Source: Planctomycetota bacterium (GTDB lineage: Bacteria; Planctomycetota; Planctomycetia; Pirellulales; Lacipirellulaceae). Taken from it: a DNA stretch of 22,622 bases. The translations under genes and the position numbers were made by a program. The notes under the pieces were generated by a model. The model searched no databases and was not told the DNA's origin. It was given only the letters and a program-made list of their open reading frames with translations. The stretch spans positions 1 through 22,622 of the forward strand of contig JAJRUA010000125.1 of the NCBI GenBank assembly GCA_024278035.1, written 5' to 3'. Below, in pieces: positions 15,605 to 22,622 of the stretch (positions are counted from its first letter, which is position 1; every line of letters begins with the position of its first letter).

Positions 15605-17737
15605 ATGAAGCAAATCCTCCAAAACTTGGGTAACGGCGAAACAATTCTGGCCGATGTTCCTTGTCCGCGCCGTGGCAACGGCCAGGTGCTTTCCGAGACG
15701 ACATGCTCGCTCATTTCGCTTGGAACGGAAAAAATGTTGATCGATTTTGGTAAGGGGAGCTTGTTAGCAAAGGCTCGGTCGCAGCCCGATAAAGTTAAAC
15801 AGGTTTTCCAGAAGATTAAGACCGAAGGGCTTTTCACGACCCTCGACGCGGTGAAAGCGAAGCTCGATACGCCCATTTCCCTAGGATACTGCAATGTGGG
15901 AGTGGTGGTGGAGGCGGATTCGACAAGCGCGTATCGGTCGGGAGATCGACTGATCAGCAATGGACCTCATGCTGAGGTAGTTGTGGTTCCTGAAAATCTA
16001 ACGGCAAAGATTCCAGAGAATGTTTCAGACGAGCAGGCGGCCTTTGCTGTTGTCGGTGCGATTGGCTTGCAGGGAGTTCGCCTACTACAGCCGACACTTG
16101 GCGAACGAGTGGTTGTCAGTGGACTCGGTTTAATCGGCTTGCTGGCGGTTCAGATACTCAAGGCGAACGGTTGCCAAGTGATGGGGATTGATTTTGATCC
16201 GCAGAAGCTGGAATTGGCTCGGCAGTTTGGTGCTGAAACGGTTGATCTTTCTGCTGGTGAAGACCCTGCTGCCGCGACGGAAAATTGGACCAAGGGGGTT
16301 GGCGTTGATGCGGTCTTGATTACGGCGTCGTCCAAGAGCGATGCGCTGATTCATCAGGTGGCCAGCATGTGCCGCAAGCGAGGGCGCATTGTACTGGTAG
16401 GCGTGGTGGGTCTTAATCTCCAACGAGCTGATTTCTATGAGAAAGAGTTATCTTTCCAAGTCTCTTGCTCCTACGGGCCGGGACGTTACGAGCCTAACTT
16501 TGAACAAAAGGGGCTCGATTATCCAATAGGATTCGTCCGATGGACCGAGCAACGGAACTTCCAAGCCGTTCTGCAGCTACTAGCAGAGGGGAAAATGGAC
16601 GTTGAACCGCTCATCACGCATCGGATCAAGTTGGACGACGCCCTGGAAGGGTACAAGGCCGTAAGCGAACCGGGTGCCATGGGCATTTTGCTGGATTATG
16701 GCAGGCCGGCAGGGGCTAGCTCCAAGAAACTTTCGCGAGTCGTTACGAGGGCATCCAACGTATCGGCCACCCAATCGGGCAGCATCGGTGTTGCTTTTGT
16801 TGGAGCGGGTGGCTTTACGACGCGCATGTTGTTACCCCTCTTGCCCAAGTCGGGGGTGCGACTCAAAACCATCGTCAGCAGCACGGGTGTTTCGGCAACT
16901 CACGCGGCGAAGAAGTTTGGCTTTGAATCGGTCGCAAGTGACTTTGATCGCGTACTAAACGATGCCGACGTTCACGCCATCTTCCTCACGACACCGCACA
17001 ATCTCCATGCGTCGATGGTCTGCCAAGCTCTGGATGCTGGTAAACATGTCTTCGTAGAAAAGCCGCTTGCGATGACTACTGAGGAGTTAAAGCAGGTTGA
17101 GCAAGCGATCGAAGCAAATTCTTCTTGCTGCCTGATGGTCGGTTTCAATCGCCGTTTCTCACCTCACCTGACATCGGTCAAAGATTGGTTACGAGCGAGT
17201 AAGAGTTCTAAGTCGATTATTATCACCGTCAATGCAGGTGCGATTCCAGCCGATCATTGGACGCAAAATGTGGAAGTCGGTGGAGGACGAATTGTAGGCG
17301 AAGCGTGTCACTTCATTGACGTGGCACGTTTCTTGGCTGACGCTCCGATTCGGTCCCTTACTGCTTTTCCAATGTCCGGTGGCGAGGGACGCCTGGGCGA
17401 TTGTGTCGCCTTGCAAGTCGGCTTCGAGGAGGGGTCGATCGCAACGATCCACTACCTGGCGAACGGCAGCAAGGATTTTCCCAAAGAACGGATCGAGGTG
17501 TTTGCTAGCGGAACGGTCATCGTCTGCGACAACTTCCGCAAAACTCGCGAGTTTGGAGGGCAGGGCCGCAAATTGAGCACTCGGGGCCAGGACAAGGGAC
17601 ACCAGGCCGAGTTAGCCGCCTTCGTCCAAGCTCTGTTGGCGGGCGGCCCATGGCCCATCCCACGGGATGAACTTCTGGAGGTTTCCAGAGCGGCAATCGA
17701 AGCGGCTGAGCAGGTGCGGCTCCGCCTCTCCAGTTAA
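15605..17737 (+). CDS. Two-domain oxidoreductase: zinc-type alcohol dehydrogenase fused to Gfo/Idh/MocA dehydrogenase
   Basis: A 710-residue fusion. Residues 1-370 form a medium-chain dehydrogenase/reductase: ISLGTEKML, LGYCNVGVVVEA, SNGPHAEVVVVPE, and a Rossmann core with SGLGLIGLLAVQILKANGC (GLGLIG 173-178). The usual catalytic zinc cysteine/histidine set is not obvious. After a linker, residues 394-710 form a Gfo/Idh/MocA enzyme: IGVAFVGAGGF, HAIFLTTPHNLHA, the signature HVFVEKPLAM (EKP 485-487), and GGRIVGEACHFIDVARFL, holding the usual His/Asp of the active site. Such fusions are found in exopolysaccharide and LPS gene clusters and are thought to modify nucleotide sugars or sugar intermediates. 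It lies between two glycosyltransferase genes, which fits. The exact substrate is unknown. Confidence 0.88.
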   Translation: MKQILQNLGNGETILADVPCPRRGNGQVLSETTCSLISLGTEKMLIDFGKGSLLAKARSQPDKVKQVFQKIKTEGLFTTLDAVKAKLDTPISLGYCNVGVVVEADSTSAYRSGDRLISNGPHAEVVVVPENLTAKIPENVSDEQAAFAVVGAIGLQGVRLLQPTLGERVVVSGLGLIGLLAVQILKANGCQVMGIDFDPQKLELARQFGAETVDLSAGEDPAAATENWTKGVGVDAVLITASSKSDALIHQVASMCRKRGRIVLVGVVGLNLQRADFYEKELSFQVSCSYGPGRYEPNFEQKGLDYPIGFVRWTEQRNFQAVLQLLAEGKMDVEPLITHRIKLDDALEGYKAVSEPGAMGILLDYGRPAGASSKKLSRVVTRASNVSATQSGSIGVAFVGAGGFTTRMLLPLLPKSGVRLKTIVSSTGVSATHAAKKFGFESVASDFDRVLNDADVHAIFLTTPHNLHASMVCQALDAGKHVFVEKPLAMTTEELKQVEQAIEANSSCCLMVGFNRRFSPHLTSVKDWLRASKSSKSIIITVNAGAIPADHWTQNVEVGGGRIVGEACHFIDVARFLADAPIRSLTAFPMSGGEGRLGDCVALQVGFEEGSIATIHYLANGSKDFPKERIEVFASGTVIVCDNFRKTREFGGQGRKLSTRGQDKGHQAELAAFVQALLAGGPWPIPRDELLEVSRAAIEAAEQVRLRLSS

Positions 17738-17832
17738 GGCGGAGGGGGAGAGGAGGGCCATCGAACGCTCATGGATATACTGTTTTACCCGATTAGGCTA
17801 CTAATGTCGGTTTAACGCAGCGTACTATTCGT

Positions 17833-17860
17833 TTGACGCAAGGGGGGGGGCGGCTATAAT
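17833..17860 (+). promoter_or_regulatory. Sigma70-type promoter with a 9-G spacer tract
   Basis: The -35 TTGACG (17833-17838, five of six consensus bases) and -10 TATAAT (17855-17860, six of six) are separated by 16 bp. The spacer contains nine consecutive G (17842-17850). Transcription would start near 17867 and leave a leader of about 335 bases before ATG 18202. It is the best promoter match I see in the window. A spacer one base longer would be the 17-bp optimum, so tract slippage could change promoter strength. Confidence 0.65.
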
Positions 17861-17966
17861 CGGTCTTTGGGCGATAGGTCGGATCCCAATTGCCCGACAG
17901 CCGAAGTTCTACCAATTTCCGGTGTTCTAGGCATTTTTGGCGGGAAGAGGCGCCTCGGAGTCTGGG

Positions 17967-17992
17967 AAAGACGCGTTGACTAGCGTCTTTTT
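17967..17992 (+). terminator. Terminator-like hairpin inside the operon leader
   Basis: AAAGACGC (17967-17974) pairs perfectly with GCGTCTTT (17983-17990) around an 8-base loop, and two further T follow. It lies about 100 bases after the predicted start site and over 200 bases before the first gene, the position expected of an attenuator. The T-run is short (five in all, three within the stem), so termination may be partial. Because the left arm starts with A, it could also act on the opposite strand. Confidence 0.45.
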
Positions 17993-18005
17993 GGGCTCTG
18001 TGGTT

Positions 18006-18071
18006 ATGCCGAGCTTATGCCGAAGTAAGGGGTGTTTGGCAACCCTGAACTGTTTGGCAACCCTGAATTGA
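18006..18071 (+). CDS. Possible leader peptide with a tandem hexapeptide
   Basis: An ATG-started frame of 21 codons just after the leader hairpin. It begins MPSLCRSKG and then repeats CLATLN twice before TGA (18069-18071). No Shine-Dalgarno is clear. The in-frame 18-base tandem repeat is the only unusual property. It may be a regulatory leader peptide or simply a chance frame across a duplication. Confidence 0.2.
   Translation: MPSLCRSKGCLATLNCLATLN
18033..18068 (+). repeat. Tandem 18-base direct repeat
   Basis: TGTTTGGCAACCCTGAAC (18033-18050) is followed immediately by a second copy differing only in the last base (18051-18068). It lies in the leader of the polysaccharide operon. A repeat this exact suggests recent duplication or a repeated binding site. 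Confidence 0.85.
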
Positions 18072-18078
18072 GGGTGGA

Positions 18079-18146
18079 GAAGACCACAATAGTCCCCGCT
18101 GAACTTACTGCATGCCCCAAAACCTTCAGGTACATCGGTGGTCTTT
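18079..18146 (+). promoter_or_regulatory. Long-range inverted repeat upstream of the glycosyltransferase gene
   Basis: GAAGACCAC (18079-18087) can pair with GTGGTCTTT (18138-18146) as eight Watson-Crick pairs plus one G-U, enclosing 50 bases. It lies at the end of the leader, 55 bases before ATG 18202. The pairing could fold the mRNA leader near the first gene, but it may be chance. Confidence 0.3.
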
Positions 18147-18201
18147 CCTGACCGCCGGATGCCTCGTTAGGGGGTCTGGGATAGGCTCTTAGGGCACCTG
18201 A

Positions 18202-19620
18202 ATGAAAATTCTATTCTTTTCGCACTATTTCCCGCCGGAGGTCAATGCGCCCGCGAATCGGACTTTCGAGCATTGTCGCCGCTGGGTAGATGCTGGACAC
18301 GATGTGACCGTAGTGACCTGTGTGCCCAACTGCCCTGATGGGGTGGCTTATGAAGGCTATCGAAGTCGCCTCCGCCGACAGGTAGAAACCGTCGAAGGGA
18401 TTCGAGTCGTACGAGTTTGGACCTTCTTAGCACGCAATGCAAAGTCCAACCGCCGCATAGCTAACTTTGTTAGCTATTTTGTCAGCGCCGTTTGGGCAGC
18501 ACTCTGGCTTAAAAAGCCGGATATTGTGATCGCAACTTCTCCTCAGTTTTTCTGCGGTTGGGCGGGAGTGTGGGCCTCCCGATTGAAGCGAGTCCCCTTC
18601 GTTCTCGAAGTTCGTGACATCTGGCCTGAATCGATCGCTGCCGTTGGTGCGATGCGAAAAGGAAAACGCGTTCGATTACTCGAATGGCTTGAACATCGCA
18701 TGTACCGCGCGGCAACCCATATTGTAGCCGTTGGAACGGGGTACCGGGATCGTATCCTTCCTAAAGTTCCTGAGATGCAGGAGCAAGTTAGCGTGATCCC
18801 CAATGGAGTGGATGGCGAGCACTACCGCCCGCTGCCTGCGGATAATGATTTTTTAGATACGTATGGTTTGAAGGATAAGTTCGTTTGCAGCTACGTCGGT
18901 ACAACCGGTATGGCACACGGTTTGGAAGTCATCGTTCGAGCTGCTAAGCGTCTGCAGCAGGCTGGCCGTAAAGACATTGCCTTCTTGATCGTAGGAGATG
19001 GAGCAACCCGTGCGGCACTTGAAAAAAAGGTCGCGGATGAAGGGGTCGGTGATGGCGTTATCTTTGCGGGCCGTCTTCCCAAGAAAAAGATGCCGAGCGT
19101 CCTTGCGAGTAGCGACTGCTGTCTTATCCATCTCCGTGGAACCAAGCTGTTTGAGACAGTTATCCCGTCAAAAATTTTCGAGGTGATGGCAATGCAAAGG
19201 CCCATCATCATGGGGGTCCTTGGACCTGCCCGTGAGATTGTCATGGAGGCAGGAGGAGGGGTTCCCATGACTCCTGATTCCGATGAAGAATTGGCGCAGA
19301 TTGTCCTAAGATTGGCCGACGATCGCGATGCTACTGCGGAGATGGGTCTCGACGCCCGTCGGTTTGTGCTAGAACATTACAGTCGCGATGATTTGGCAGC
19401 CGCCTACCTCGGGTTGCTACACTCCGTGGCACGGCTACCTTACGGCGAGTTTTCCGAGAGCGACAGCGAATCTCTCGATAAGACGGGGCCTCCCCTGGCT
19501 GGACTTAGCAACGGCCCCATCATTTGGCGTCAAGGACAAGAGGAAGACAACAGCCCGAAGGTTCTCTCCCCAAATAATCGGGTAGGTCTCTCCGCCTCGC
19601 CTCCTCGGAGTTCTTTTTGA
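18202..19620 (+). CDS. WbuB-like family 4 glycosyltransferase
   Basis: A 472-residue GT-B glycosyltransferase acting on the cytoplasmic side in polysaccharide assembly. The N-terminal half has MKILFFSHYFPPEVNAPANR and AGHDVTVVTCVPNCPDG, typical of the WbuB/WcaI-like group, then DIVIATSPQFFCG and LEVRDIWPESI. The C-terminal half has VSVIPNGVD (197-204), FLIVGDGATRAALEK, and FETVIPSKIFEVMAMQRPII (317-336), the donor-binding region. In this group the donor is often an N-acetylated deoxy-amino sugar, which I only infer. About 60 residues after 411 form an odd low-complexity tail outside the usual fold. AGGG lies seven bases before ATG 18202. Its stop overlaps the next gene's TTG start as TTGA, so translation is probably coupled. 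Confidence 0.87.
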   Translation: MKILFFSHYFPPEVNAPANRTFEHCRRWVDAGHDVTVVTCVPNCPDGVAYEGYRSRLRRQVETVEGIRVVRVWTFLARNAKSNRRIANFVSYFVSAVWAALWLKKPDIVIATSPQFFCGWAGVWASRLKRVPFVLEVRDIWPESIAAVGAMRKGKRVRLLEWLEHRMYRAATHIVAVGTGYRDRILPKVPEMQEQVSVIPNGVDGEHYRPLPADNDFLDTYGLKDKFVCSYVGTTGMAHGLEVIVRAAKRLQQAGRKDIAFLIVGDGATRAALEKKVADEGVGDGVIFAGRLPKKKMPSVLASSDCCLIHLRGTKLFETVIPSKIFEVMAMQRPIIMGVLGPAREIVMEAGGGVPMTPDSDEELAQIVLRLADDRDATAEMGLDARRFVLEHYSRDDLAAAYLGLLHSVARLPYGEFSESDSESLDKTGPPLAGLSNGPIIWRQGQEEDNSPKVLSPNNRVGLSASPPRSSF

Positions 19621-20786
19621 AGAAATACTCTATCGCGTGTGTTGTTGGCGCTCGGCCCAACTTCATGAAGATGGCCCCCATTTTGTGTGCGATGCGCAAG
19701 CGACCTGAGTTGCAACCGACTCTTATCCATACGGGTCAGCATTACGACGCAGCGCTGTCGGATATCTTCTTCCAGCAGCTTGAGATGCCTCGGCCCGATA
19801 TCCATCTGGAAGTGGGATCGGGAACGCATGCCCAGCAAACGGCCCGGGTTTTAGAGCGGATGGAAAAGGTGCTCCTCAACGGGCCGGCACTAGACGGGCC
19901 GCCAAAGGACGGACTAGCAAAGGGCCCCGGCAGCCGAAAAACAACCTACGATCGCTTGATTGTCGTAGGCGATGTCAACAGCACACTGGCCGCAACCTTG
20001 GCGGCTGCCAAGCTCAACCTCCCCGTAGCCCATGTCGAAGCAGGTCTACGTAGTGGTGATCGCACCATGCCAGAAGAAATCAATCGCTTGATGACCGACG
20101 CGGTTGCCGACATGCTGCTAGTGAGCGAACCGGATGGAGTCGATAATCTGCGTTCGGAAGGACACCCTGAGAGTCGGATTCACTTGGTAGGCAACGTGAT
20201 GATTGATACGCTCCTCACCCAGGTCGAGGCAGCCCGATCATTAAATGAGCTTGAGGCTCTTGGAATCTCCCCCGGACAATACGCCCTGGTCACTTTGCAC
20301 CGCCCCTCGAATGTCGATCACCACGATGTTTTGAGTAAGTTAGCGGATGTGTTGATTGATTTGTCGATCCGCCTGCCAGTGGTGTTTCCAATCCATCCTC
20401 GCACCACGGCCAAGCTAACCAATTTCGGTCTGATGGAGCGTCTCCAACAGACGCCCAACCTTCATTGCTTGCCATCGATCGGATACCGCGAGTTCTTGTG
20501 TTTTTCTTCCCAAGCTAAGGTGATTGTCACCGACTCGGGGGGGCTTCAGGAGGAATCGACTGCCCTAGGCATCCCCTGCCTCACCATGCGGGCAAATACG
20601 GAGCGCCCCCTCACGGTGACTGAAGGGACCAGCACACTCATTGGCCATGCTACCGATTTCTTAAGCGAGCAGCTTGAGGCGGTCCTTGATGGAAGCTACA
20701 AACGGGGCCAATGCCCCGAACTTTGGGATGGGAAAGCGAGCGAGCGGATTGTTGATGTTTTGTTGGCCGAGCGAGCTGCCGAATAA
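19617..20786 (+). CDS. wecB: UDP-N-acetylglucosamine 2-epimerase, non-hydrolysing type
   Basis: A 389-residue cytoplasmic enzyme that converts UDP-GlcNAc to UDP-ManNAc or a related nucleotide sugar for the polysaccharide. Motifs: VVGARPNFMKMAP, IHTGQHYD (38-44), VVGDVNST (117-123), HVEAGLRSGDRTMPEEINR (139-157) and VTDSGGLQEE (304-313). The usual HREN region reads TLHRPSNVD, a known variant among these epimerases. Residues 88-107 are an extra Gly/Pro/Lys-rich loop (NGPALDGPPKDGLAKGPGSR) not normally present. The start is TTG 19617, overlapping the stop of the glycosyltransferase by four bases. The stop TAA shares its last A with the next ATG (TAATG), so three genes form one coupled operon. 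Confidence 0.92.
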   Translation: MKKYSIACVVGARPNFMKMAPILCAMRKRPELQPTLIHTGQHYDAALSDIFFQQLEMPRPDIHLEVGSGTHAQQTARVLERMEKVLLNGPALDGPPKDGLAKGPGSRKTTYDRLIVVGDVNSTLAATLAAAKLNLPVAHVEAGLRSGDRTMPEEINRLMTDAVADMLLVSEPDGVDNLRSEGHPESRIHLVGNVMIDTLLTQVEAARSLNELEALGISPGQYALVTLHRPSNVDHHDVLSKLADVLIDLSIRLPVVFPIHPRTTAKLTNFGLMERLQQTPNLHCLPSIGYREFLCFSSQAKVIVTDSGGLQEESTALGIPCLTMRANTERPLTVTEGTSTLIGHATDFLSEQLEAVLDGSYKRGQCPELWDGKASERIVDVLLAERAAE

Positions 20787-22622
20787 TGCCAAAGTCTTCT
20801 GAAGAGATCGATCACGATTCCCAGGTTGAGGATATCGCGTCGCTCGCGCAGGCAGCCAACCGACGAAATAGCGCCAGCAGTAAAATTAACCGCGGGGCGA
20901 ACATCCTCCGCTACTACCGCACCTCGCAATTACTCCAGCGAGCGTGGCGTTCTGCAATGCCAGCCTTTCTTACGCGGCGCTTGCGAGTCTCGCCCATCCA
21001 AGATTGCGGTGATGTTCGTGGTAGGGCGATCGATAAGTTTCAGCGCATTGCTGCGGCGCGGTCCTTGTGTGCCATCACAGAATGGGAAATTCTCCGCAAC
21101 GATTTATCGCAAGGGAAGGTCACTCTTCTCGAACAAACTTGTGACCTGGGAATGCCCTTCGACTGGCATGGCAACGTAACGCCCTCCCCCTCTCACCTTT
21201 GGCACTTTCAGCTTCATTACCACGAGTATCTCCTCGATTTGGCAATCGCTTTGGGTACGGAGGGCTCGAAAGAGAGCGACACCTGGTCCTTGATTTGGCG
21301 AATTGTTGCCGACTGGGTTGATAACAATCCGCTTGAGCCTTCGCAGTGTGATGGTAGGGAGAGAAGCGACGCTTGGCATCCTTACTGCATCTCACGGCGT
21401 TTGCCGGTGTGGGCGCAGTTGTTTGCCTTGTGTGAACCTCCTGACGATCTTCGCGGCCGATTCCTACAAAGCTTCGCGTGTCAGGCAGGGGTGCTTAGCA
21501 AGACGCTTGAGTTTGATTTGGGGGGGAATCATCTTCTCGAAAACCTAAGCGCCCTGGCTTTGGCTGGTGCTTTCTTGAAGGGGCCTCAGAGCGAGAGATG
21601 GTTCGATCTGGCGTCCGATCATTTACGAAAGCAACTCTCGCTCCAGGTCCTACCTCATGGGGAGCATTACGAACGGGCTCCCATGTACCATTGCCAAGTG
21701 CTGGGTAACCTGCTGCGAGTTGCCATTGCAACAGCCGGCTTGCGAGAGGATTTAGCGGAGCTATGCCGCCAAACGGCGTTGCCAATGCAAGGTTTTTTGC
21801 AAACGATCTTGCATCCCGATGGCGAAATCCCACTCTTCGGAGACAGTTGCTGGGGAGAGGCACCTGCCGTTGAAGAGATCAACGCTTTAGCTCATTTGGC
21901 GAAACTAGAACCTGCCGTAAAAACCCAATCATCCGTAACCGTTGCCGGTACCTATTGGATTTGGCGAAAAGAAAAAGATGCGTTGATCTTTGATGCCGGG
22001 CCAGTCGGTTCGGATACGCTGCCAGCGCATGCACATTGCGATCTACTCGGGTTAGAAGCTTCGGTGGAGGGAGATCGTTGGTTGGTGGATAGCGGCTTGT
22101 TTGATTACGAGGATGGCAAAATGCGCGACTATTGTCGCTCTTCGGCTGCCCACAATGTCGTGACGATCGGCCATCAAAATTGCTGTGACGTGTGGTCACG
22201 TTTCCGCATGGGACGCCGCGCCCGCCCGACTCAGTTTTCGCATGGGTACCAAGACAACCTCTCTTGGTGCCAAGCAAGTCACGACGGGTACCGCCACCTG
22301 GGCGTTTCAGAAATTTCGCGCTGGCTGGCAATGCACCCCTCCGGTGTGTGGGTCTGCCTCGATAACGCGAGAATAAAAGCAGACGTACCGCTGGTCGGAC
22401 GACTGCACTTGGCCCCTGGCGTCCGTTGGCAGCAACTCGGTCCGCAGCAATTGTTGCTGACCAAGAATGCCACACAACGTTGGCTAACGGTAACTCCTGG
22501 AACCGAACTAGGAGAAGCCCAAGGTTGGTATTGTGACCGCTTTGGGCACCGGGTTAGGACCCAAGTGATTACCTACCGTCCCCGAAATGCTCATCCCAAC
22601 CAATGCACTTTCGGCTGGTCGC
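20786..22622 (+). CDS. Heparinase II/III-family protein (3' end beyond the window)
   Basis: ATG 20786 is followed by 612 open codons to the right edge, so the gene is partial. The N-terminal part (about 80-390) is an alpha-helical toroid with LWHFQLHYHEYLLDLA, the NHLLEN motif (248-253), SALALAGAFL and LHPDGEIPLFGDS. A beta-sandwich heparinase II/III domain follows, with HAHCDLLGLEASVEGDRWLV (415-434), DSGLFDYE and RSSAAHNVV (451-459, with H456). Such proteins are polysaccharide lyases or lyase-like enzymes and are common in exopolysaccharide clusters, where they may trim or modify the polymer. I see no signal peptide; the first 60 residues are polar and basic, so export is unclear. Its start overlaps the wecB stop by one base (TAATG), and it belongs to that operon. 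Confidence 0.87.
   Translation, partial: MPKSSEEIDHDSQVEDIASLAQAANRRNSASSKINRGANILRYYRTSQLLQRAWRSAMPAFLTRRLRVSPIQDCGDVRGRAIDKFQRIAAARSLCAITEWEILRNDLSQGKVTLLEQTCDLGMPFDWHGNVTPSPSHLWHFQLHYHEYLLDLAIALGTEGSKESDTWSLIWRIVADWVDNNPLEPSQCDGRERSDAWHPYCISRRLPVWAQLFALCEPPDDLRGRFLQSFACQAGVLSKTLEFDLGGNHLLENLSALALAGAFLKGPQSERWFDLASDHLRKQLSLQVLPHGEHYERAPMYHCQVLGNLLRVAIATAGLREDLAELCRQTALPMQGFLQTILHPDGEIPLFGDSCWGEAPAVEEINALAHLAKLEPAVKTQSSVTVAGTYWIWRKEKDALIFDAGPVGSDTLPAHAHCDLLGLEASVEGDRWLVDSGLFDYEDGKMRDYCRSSAAHNVVTIGHQNCCDVWSRFRMGRRARPTQFSHGYQDNLSWCQASHDGYRHLGVSEISRWLAMHPSGVWVCLDNARIKADVPLVGRLHLAPGVRWQQLGPQQLLLTKNATQRWLTVTPGTELGEAQGWYCDRFGHRVRTQVITYRPRNAHPNQCTFGWS

Larger units (their letters stand above)
17738..18201. 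other. 464-base intergenic regulatory region before the polysaccharide operon
   Basis: There is no substantial gene here. From left to right it holds a 7-bp inverted repeat flanking the preceding stop codon (CTCCGCC 17720-17726 with GGCGGAG 17738-17744), a strong sigma70-like promoter with a poly-G spacer, a terminator-like hairpin, a possible short leader peptide with a tandem repeat, and a long-range inverted repeat ending 55 bases before the glycosyltransferase start. The parts are listed separately. Confidence 0.7.

Noticed and set aside
17861..17966. c-di-GMP riboswitch in the operon leader
   Set aside because: The conserved bulge and tetraloop sequences of GEMM-type aptamers are not present in this stretch.
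1..22622. CRISPR arrays, tRNA or rRNA genes
   Set aside because: I saw no regularly spaced repeats with unique spacers and no tRNA- or rRNA-like conserved segments on either strand; a dedicated scan could not be run.

Overview
The window looks like chromosomal DNA of a planctomycete, probably of the order Pirellulales. The evidence is a surface protein carrying two type I dockerin-like calcium repeats plus a PEP-CTERM sorting tail, a lipoprotein of a type I know only from planctomycetes, frequent TTG starts, and very few recognisable Shine-Dalgarno sequences. Taxonomy is inferred from gene character, not from a search.

Left edge (1-673): the 3' end of an IS66-family element runs into a truncated NotI-family restriction endonuclease gene on the minus strand. 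That gene overlaps, by ATGA, the C-terminal remnant of an upstream partner. This is the wreck of a restriction-modification locus broken by an insertion sequence. Next come a secreted PEP-CTERM/dockerin protein (minus) and, divergently, a planctomycete lipoprotein plus a Wza-like polysaccharide export lipoprotein (2076-4457).

Central block (4547-14230), mostly housekeeping: glutamate dehydrogenase; a 48-bp perfect palindrome; prpD and prpB of the methylcitrate route; RNase III (convergent with prpB); the magnesium channel MgtE; a small unknown protein; a decayed transposase-like fragment; and a UvrD/PcrA helicase with the C-terminal RNA-polymerase-binding module.

Right block (14374 to the edge), a surface polysaccharide locus: an AT-rich glycosyltransferase of probable foreign origin; a stub of a second glycosyltransferase; a two-domain dehydrogenase/Gfo-Idh-MocA fusion; then a 464-base intergenic region and a tightly overlapping operon of a WbuB-like glycosyltransferase, UDP-GlcNAc 2-epimerase (TTGA overlap) and a heparinase II/III-family protein (TAATG overlap) that runs off the window. 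The heparinase gene lacks a stop codon inside the window but is open for 612 codons.

The most interesting signal is the start of that operon. A near-consensus sigma70 promoter (TTGACG, 16 bp, TATAAT) has a run of nine G in its spacer, the layout of phase-variable promoters. It is followed by a long leader with a terminator-like hairpin, a possible 21-codon leader peptide built on a tandem 18-bp repeat, and a long-range inverted repeat before the first gene. Together these suggest switchable and attenuated expression of a surface polysaccharide. This is a hypothesis from sequence only.
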